Shown: one piece after another, positions 60,568 to 64,000 of the stretch
How the letters are laid out: the number at the start of each line of letters is the position of its first letter
How positions within the stretch are numbered: the stretch's first letter is position 1
Virus record (IMG/VR): IMGVR_UViG_3300021962_000041
Coordinates: 1-64,000 of that record
DNA length: 64,000 nucleotides
Source of the DNA: a virus
Direction: 5' to 3' (one strand)
Translations under genes and position numbers: made by a program
The notes under the pieces: model-generated
Told to the model about the DNA's origin: nothing
Database searches by the model: none
Seen by the model: the letters and a program-made list of their open reading frames with translations, nothing else

Positions 60568-61529
60568 AGACGGGGATCTGAGAACTTACTTGAAATCTTG
60601 ACTGCATCAGCAATAGTTTCTTTGCCAATGCGATAAGCAGAGGCAAAGTTTTGTGCTTCACAATATTCTGCATATTTTTCTAGAATAAAGTATAGCACAT
60701 AACGATTAGATTTCCTATCAGTAAATGGTTTCACCAAACCATCTTGTGAGATAACCATAGGAAGAACTTTAGTCACATAATCATAAAACTTTAGTTTTTT
60801 TCCATTTGTGAGAGTGTCAATAAATTCTTGAAGTAGAACCATTGAACGAAGTGTAGTACCATTTACGTGTTCGGCATTGGGAAATAATTTTTTCCAGAGT
60901 CTAAACCCCTTCAAAATTTTATCAAAATTGTCACTGCTATAATCAACAGTCATAAACCAAAATTGATAAAATCCTTTTAATTCCAGTGCATCGTCTTCAG
61001 TAGAACCAAAAGATCCATCCACAATAAGATTCAAAGATAAAAGAACTTCCTGAACCCAAATTGCTTCTGGTTCTTTCCAAATAACACCTGCACGAATTTC
61101 TTCCAGTTTTGAAAGTTTTTTCCTGAAAGTATTGAGTTCGGTAAAGACCTTTGCTTCTGCCTCTTCACATTGTTGAAGATCATAATTTTCAGGGTGCCTA
61201 ATAATACAGCACATATATGGATCTTCAACTTCACTTTGAAGATACTTGATTCCTTTATGTTGTCCATCAATGATTCTTGAACCACGTTCCGATTCAGGCA
61301 GAGAATCTGGACGAATGGCAATCACCATCGGAAGAAGTAGTGACCAATTCATTTGTCCCTGCTTTTTTAACGAAGATGCAGAGATCAATCTTTGGTATTT
61401 TTCGTCTGGTATAAGTGACAGCACCTCAGTGCGTGTTAATTCTTTATATTCTAACTTGGCACCTATCGCACCAATTGGTACGTTCAAATAGGAGAATTTT
61501 TGGGCAAGTTGCCCTAAAGTGCTAGACAT
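60564..61529 (-). CDS. DGQHR-domain protein (DndB/ParB-like)
   Basis: 321 residues. IIDGQHKGIKYL with DGQH at 88-91 is the DGQHR-type motif, followed by CEEAEAKVFTELNTFRKKLS. It shares this domain with DndB, the regulator of phosphorothioate modification, and with ParB-like nucleases. ISASSLKKQGQMNWSLLLP upstream resembles the N-terminal ParB/DndB strand-helix. The C-terminal half (FYQFWFMTVDYSSDNFDKIL, KVLPMVISQDG) is helical. Its pairing with an adenine methylase suggests a role in DNA modification or its control. Strong ribosome site AAGGAGG eight bases before the ATG. Confidence 0.75.
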   Translation of the reverse strand: MSSTLGQLAQKFSYLNVPIGAIGAKLEYKELTRTEVLSLIPDEKYQRLISASSLKKQGQMNWSLLLPMVIAIRPDSLPESERGSRIIDGQHKGIKYLQSEVEDPYMCCIIRHPENYDLQQCEEAEAKVFTELNTFRKKLSKLEEIRAGVIWKEPEAIWVQEVLLSLNLIVDGSFGSTEDDALELKGFYQFWFMTVDYSSDNFDKILKGFRLWKKLFPNAEHVNGTTLRSMVLLQEFIDTLTNGKKLKFYDYVTKVLPMVISQDGLVKPFTDRKSNRYVLYFILEKYAEYCEAQNFASAYRIGKETIADAVKISSKFSDPRL

Positions 61530-61560
61530 AATCGATGCCTCCTTGGCATAGTTTTGTGTT

Positions 61561-61617
61561 TGTATGCACTACTTTGTGCATACAGATATTATATATGAAA
61601 TTTTTCCTATTTGTCAA
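61561..61617 (-). promoter_or_regulatory. Sigma70 promoter TTGACA-N18-TATAAT with palindromic operator
   Basis: On the minus strand TTGACA and TATAAT are separated by 18 bases. Immediately downstream a 9-bp perfect inverted repeat (TGTATGCAC-N6-GTGCATACA) lies at the likely start site, followed by AAGGAGG. The -35 box overlaps the TGA of the upstream nuclease-like gene. This is a regulated promoter for the DGQHR and methylase genes. Confidence 0.8.
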
Positions 61618-62321
61618 GCAGGAACAACATCATATGGCAGGTTTTCCTGCAGGAAGGGATACAATCCCTTAGAACGCACACCATGATTCATAGAACCACA
61701 GTGCTTGCCACCACGAACCTCAAGATAAAAGATCTCTTTGTCTTCTGCACGAACAACAACCTTAGCACCCTTTGTCACATACACTTCGTAGTCTGAATTG
61801 ACATACAGATTGATAACATCTTTCATATCATAGACCAAAGCATCAGAAGTGTTGCTCTTCAGTACAACCAACTTGTTAGCATCATAGTTATCGGTAAAGA
61901 CTTTCTCCAGAACCACACGGAAATTGTCTTTATTCCGCAACCATTCGGCAGCATTCAATGCACCAGCATAAAATGCATCAAACAGGTTAGTATCAATCAT
62001 GTTCTTGTTGTCACGCTTGAATGATTTGTGAGCGTGAGCAGCAAATTGATACTGATAAAGAGGATTATTGGTGCCATAAACAAGCGCAGAACGCTCAAGT
62101 CTAGAGAGCAAAAGTTGAATATTATTCGCAGCGCCCTTGACAGAATAACGATTATCTTCACAGATAACATCAGGTTTCTGTGTGCCACGGACAACATATT
62201 CAATGCTGCCAAGACGTTCTGCAAAGACTTCTTCTTTTTTATGTCCACGCTTTTTCACATGGGATGCAACCTCATGCGTGGGAGCGTGGCGGGAACCATC
62301 GTAACCTTGAATGATTGTCAT
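61614..62321 (-). CDS. Putative PD-(D/E)XK-type nuclease
   Basis: 235 residues, no named family. The region RGHKKEEVFAERLGSIEYVV then TQKPDVICEDNRYSVKGAAN followed by NIQLLLSRLERSALV has the alpha-beta-beta-alpha order of restriction-type nucleases. PD at 49-50 and SVK at 59-61, with Ser in place of the usual Asp/Glu, recall enzymes such as Cfr10I; Glu residues in the preceding helix could supply the missing acid. The C-terminal segment FYLEVRGGKHCGSMNHGVRS may contact DNA. It is coded next to a DNA methylase, as in restriction-modification systems. The assignment is inferred, not proven. Confidence 0.5.
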   Translation of the reverse strand: MTIIQGYDGSRHAPTHEVASHVKKRGHKKEEVFAERLGSIEYVVRGTQKPDVICEDNRYSVKGAANNIQLLLSRLERSALVYGTNNPLYQYQFAAHAHKSFKRDNKNMIDTNLFDAFYAGALNAAEWLRNKDNFRVVLEKVFTDNYDANKLVVLKSNTSDALVYDMKDVINLYVNSDYEVYVTKGAKVVVRAEDKEIFYLEVRGGKHCGSMNHGVRSKGLYPFLQENLPYDVVPA

Positions 62322-62357
62322 AGTAAGTACGGATTCGTAACTTTGTTTACCTTGTTA

Positions 62358-62834
62358 TTATACTGCCTGCATCAGACGATTGGGGAAGCAATGTGACACT
62401 TGTTGAACTGGCACATTCAATTCGTCAAACAAATACTCCAGATATAGTGTTTCTTCTTGCTCCCGTGCCTCTATTTCGTGTGCTTGATGCCAATAGTCCA
62501 CATTTTCCATGCATTCTTTACCATAATACATTTTTCCGCTTCGCAACCGCAGTGAACCGACTACCCACTGCCGTAGATGGGTCAGTTCATGTAAAAGAGT
62601 TTTTATATACAACTCCTCCTCCATATGGGTGTTCAGTTCAATCAGGAAGTGACGGGGGCGATAGGTTTCACCCACAACGTCACAATACCCATAGACACAC
62701 TCACGATTCAGACCACGATGCACAATATCCACCGTGATCTTGTGGCGGGGAAAGAACTTATTCAGAAACCAAGTGGTAACATCCTCGCAGACCCGCTTGC
62801 GATAACCATATCCAGAATGCGTGATGTAAGACAT
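62358..62834 (-). CDS. SprT-like zinc metalloprotease
   Basis: 158 residues from MSYITHSGYGYRKRVCEDVT. The zinc motif HELTH at 82-86 is followed by LRQWVVGSLRLRSGKMYYGK and a helix with HEIEAREQE at 119-127, whose Glu or His would be the third ligand. This resembles the SprT/Spartan type of small metalloprotease. Spartan removes DNA-protein crosslinks, so a DNA repair role is possible. The end of the gene contains a hairpin element in its coding sequence. A TATAAT box overlapping its stop may drive the next gene. Confidence 0.8.
   Translation of the reverse strand: MSYITHSGYGYRKRVCEDVTTWFLNKFFPRHKITVDIVHRGLNRECVYGYCDVVGETYRPRHFLIELNTHMEEELYIKTLLHELTHLRQWVVGSLRLRSGKMYYGKECMENVDYWHQAHEIEAREQEETLYLEYLFDELNVPVQQVSHCFPNRLMQAV
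62390..62417 (-). repeat. TGTGCCA-type hairpin inside the metalloprotease gene
   Basis: AATGTGACA/TGGCACATT, a 9-bp stem with one mismatch. It lies in frame near the 3' end, coding for NVPVQQVSH; the loop lacks the TGA found in other copies. Confidence 0.55.
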
Positions 62835-62896
62835 TGACCCCAGTGCAGAAACCAAATGAACGAAGAAACAAACAGGAGTTTTTCTTTAGTAGTCAT
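62762..62896 (-). CDS. Possible small hydrophobic protein (44 aa)
   Basis: MTTKEKLLFVSSFIWFLHWG followed by a polar tail. It starts two bases after the upstream stop and overlaps the SprT gene start by 73 bases in another frame. The hydrophobic N-terminus could be a membrane anchor. No conserved family is recognised, so the call rests on spacing alone. Confidence 0.35.
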   Translation of the reverse strand: MTTKEKLLFVSSFIWFLHWGQCLTSRILDMVIASGSARMLPLGF

Positions 62897-62898
62897 GA

Positions 62899-63354
62899 TC
62901 AGCGAGCGTACAAATAACCACCTGCCCAATCAGCATTCTCAAGCAACCATTCACGATCACAGATCAGGCGCAGATCGTAGCGAACACCCTTCGCAGGAGA
63001 CTTCCAAGATGCAGACTTATACACTTGACCAGTCTTTTTATCTACAAAAGCATGGACAGAGCGGGAACCATTAGCAACCATAATGATTTTGTGGTACTTA
63101 CGACCTGTTTCAGGATAGAACTCATAACCACAATTGCCGTTCTTCAGGTCTTGAATGCAATCCTTGTGATAGGCAATACCAGTTTCAGTGTTGCCTTCCA
63201 GGCGCTTCAGAGCACTTTCGTGCATCTTGATGCTGTAATCAATGAAGTTCTGGCGGAGTGCCTCACAAAGGGCATAGGTGTGCCCCAGAACTGCCTCTGC
63301 GATGTTCTTCCGTGCCTCTGCTTGGGCGGAATACTCAGCGAAGGTGGTCGTCAT
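62899..63354 (-). CDS. Conserved cyanophage protein (151 aa)
   Basis: Started at MTTTFAEYSAQAEARKNIAE. A long helical N-terminal half is followed by YHKIIMVANGSRSVHAFVDK with KTGQVYKSASWKSPAKGVRY, a beta-hairpin domain that recurs in phages. No catalytic site. The WKSPAKGVRYDLR string is a familiar mark of small proteins from marine phages. It has a TATAAT box about 20 bases upstream. Confidence 0.75.
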   Translation of the reverse strand: MTTTFAEYSAQAEARKNIAEAVLGHTYALCEALRQNFIDYSIKMHESALKRLEGNTETGIAYHKDCIQDLKNGNCGYEFYPETGRKYHKIIMVANGSRSVHAFVDKKTGQVYKSASWKSPAKGVRYDLRLICDREWLLENADWAGGYLYAR

Positions 63355-63407
63355 TGCTTGGTTGCGTATGTGCTTATTATAGCGGCACCTAGGCACCGCT
63401 GGGAGGG

Positions 63408-63533
63408 TCAGTATGCCAGTTCAGAATCTGGCACCCAGTAGTCGTCAGACTCCAGGTATCCCATCCAATCTTTAGGATCGGAATCATACAGGGCAATTTC
63501 CCGCAGTTCATCAATCAGTTCAGACAGATCCAT
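63408..63533 (-). CDS. Small acidic protein (41 aa)
   Basis: MDLSELIDELREIALYDSDP is followed by KDWMGYLESDDYWVPDSELA and a final Tyr. The last residues are coded by a hairpin element of the TGTGCCA family. It is acidic and helical. A TGCTATAAT extended -10 promoter is 25 bases upstream. Confidence 0.7.
   Translation of the reverse strand: MDLSELIDELREIALYDSDPKDWMGYLESDDYWVPDSELAY
63414..63433 (-). repeat. TGTGCCA-type hairpin, in-frame copy
   Basis: TGCCAG/CTGGCA, a 6-bp perfect stem in the last codons of the 41-residue gene; the TGA stop directly follows the arm. Confidence 0.5.
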
Positions 63534-63557
63534 GAGAAGTTCCTCAACTACTTGATT

Positions 63558-63566
63558 ATTATAGCA
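63558..63566 (-). promoter_or_regulatory. Extended -10 promoter TGCTATAAT
   Basis: TGC plus a perfect TATAAT on the minus strand, about 24 bases upstream of the 41-residue gene. Its leader (GTTCCTCAACTACTTGATTA) is a diverged relative of the cassette at 58,001 and 59,598. Confidence 0.5.
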
Positions 63567-63568
63567 GA

Positions 63569-63982
63569 TCAAACTGCTAATGCGCCAGAGGGGATTTCAA
63601 CAACTTCAGGAAGTTTTTCCACAAATGTATTCATGTTGTAGCATACCCATTCACCATTGCGGAAGATATAGTGATACTCTTCACCATTATCAGGGAGAAG
63701 ATACTCACACAGGTCAGCATCAAGACGAGGAGGGCATTCATCACCACGCTGAGAATAGTATTGAGGACCATAAACACCCTTCACATCAGTATCATCCCAA
63801 CGTTCATCAGTCCAGCAGCAGGACATATCACCACCATCAATCAGTTCGGCAGCAAGAGAACGAGAGTTGTAATGCGTGGTCAGAATGCGACCCAACCACT
63901 CAGGGTAACCATCCCAGTGGTGATACACAGAAAGCACAGAACCATCTTTGAGTTCAATACCAATGCGAGAGCGGGTTGCCAT
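63569..63982 (-). CDS. Conserved protein MATRSRIGIE (137 aa)
   Basis: MATRSRIGIELKDGSVLSVY is followed by HHWDGYPEWLGRILTTHYNS, then PQYYSQRGDECPPRLDADLC and EYHYIFRNGEWVCYNMNTF. The SRIGIExxDGSVxSxYxHWDGYPEW pattern is a widespread phage and plasmid family of unknown function. It is complete in this window; the promoter lies outside. Confidence 0.85.
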   Translation of the reverse strand: MATRSRIGIELKDGSVLSVYHHWDGYPEWLGRILTTHYNSRSLAAELIDGGDMSCCWTDERWDDTDVKGVYGPQYYSQRGDECPPRLDADLCEYLLPDNGEEYHYIFRNGEWVCYNMNTFVEKLPEVVEIPSGALAV

Positions 63983-64000
63983 TGGGGCGTCTGTCGATTA

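Overview
The window is part of the genome of a T4-like marine cyanophage (contractile-tailed myovirus, Kyanoviridae-type; host most likely marine Synechococcus or Prochlorococcus). The evidence is the T4 late-gene order, cyanophage-type versions of each protein, a phage speD gene, and late promoters of the form NATAAATA. Nearly every gene is on the minus strand, so transcription runs from high to low coordinates. The one clear plus-strand gene is a GIY-YIG homing-type endonuclease at 52.7 kb.

Structural block (about 45.4 to 0 kb, in transcription order): gp25, gp6, a giant protein in the gp7 position, gp8, a 2369-residue virion protein, two small proteins, two small structural proteins, gp13, gp14, gp15, gp16 (small terminase), a modular Lys/Cys-rich protein, two small virion candidates, gp17 (large terminase), a zinc-finger protein, gp18 (sheath), gp19 (tube), gp20 (portal), gp67, an 88-residue protein, gp21 (protease), gp22 (scaffold), gp23 (major capsid protein), a 57-residue protein with a capsid-targeting-like N-terminus, a tube-fold protein, uvsY, and the start of uvsW, cut by the window edge. 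The genes are packed with overlaps of a few bases or gaps under 50 bases. The giant gene is split by a 1-nt frameshift near 30,417.

Junction (45.4 to 47.7 kb): speD (AdoMet decarboxylase), conserved small cyanophage proteins, a GT-A glycosyltransferase-like protein with a clear sigma70 promoter, and an AbrB/MazE-fold protein.

Accessory block A (47.7 to 52.4 kb): a short, very GC-rich stretch followed by about 15 small unknown proteins and one 305-residue protein with nucleotidyltransferase (ligase-type) motifs. These genes lie downstream of a promoter region at 52.1-52.44 kb that carries about eight copies of the palindrome TCTCGWCGAGA every 30-41 bases. The 425 bases from 52,252 to 52,676 hold no gene apart from this array, its promoters and a second short repeat.

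Accessory block B (53.5 to 64 kb): a zinc-finger/RGRP protein, a glycine-rich tail adhesin, a long chain of small overlapping genes (several with membrane or signal segments, one RlpA-like), and then a compact group made of a SprT-like metalloprotease, a putative PD-(D/E)XK nuclease, a DGQHR-domain protein and a D12-class adenine methylase. The DGQHR and methylase genes share a strong promoter with a 9-bp palindrome.

Both accessory blocks contain a dispersed hairpin family (TGTGCCA ... TGGCACA), often with the stop codon of the preceding gene inside it, and at least one promoter-leader cassette copied in front of unrelated genes. I saw no tRNA, rRNA, IS element, integrase or CRISPR array.
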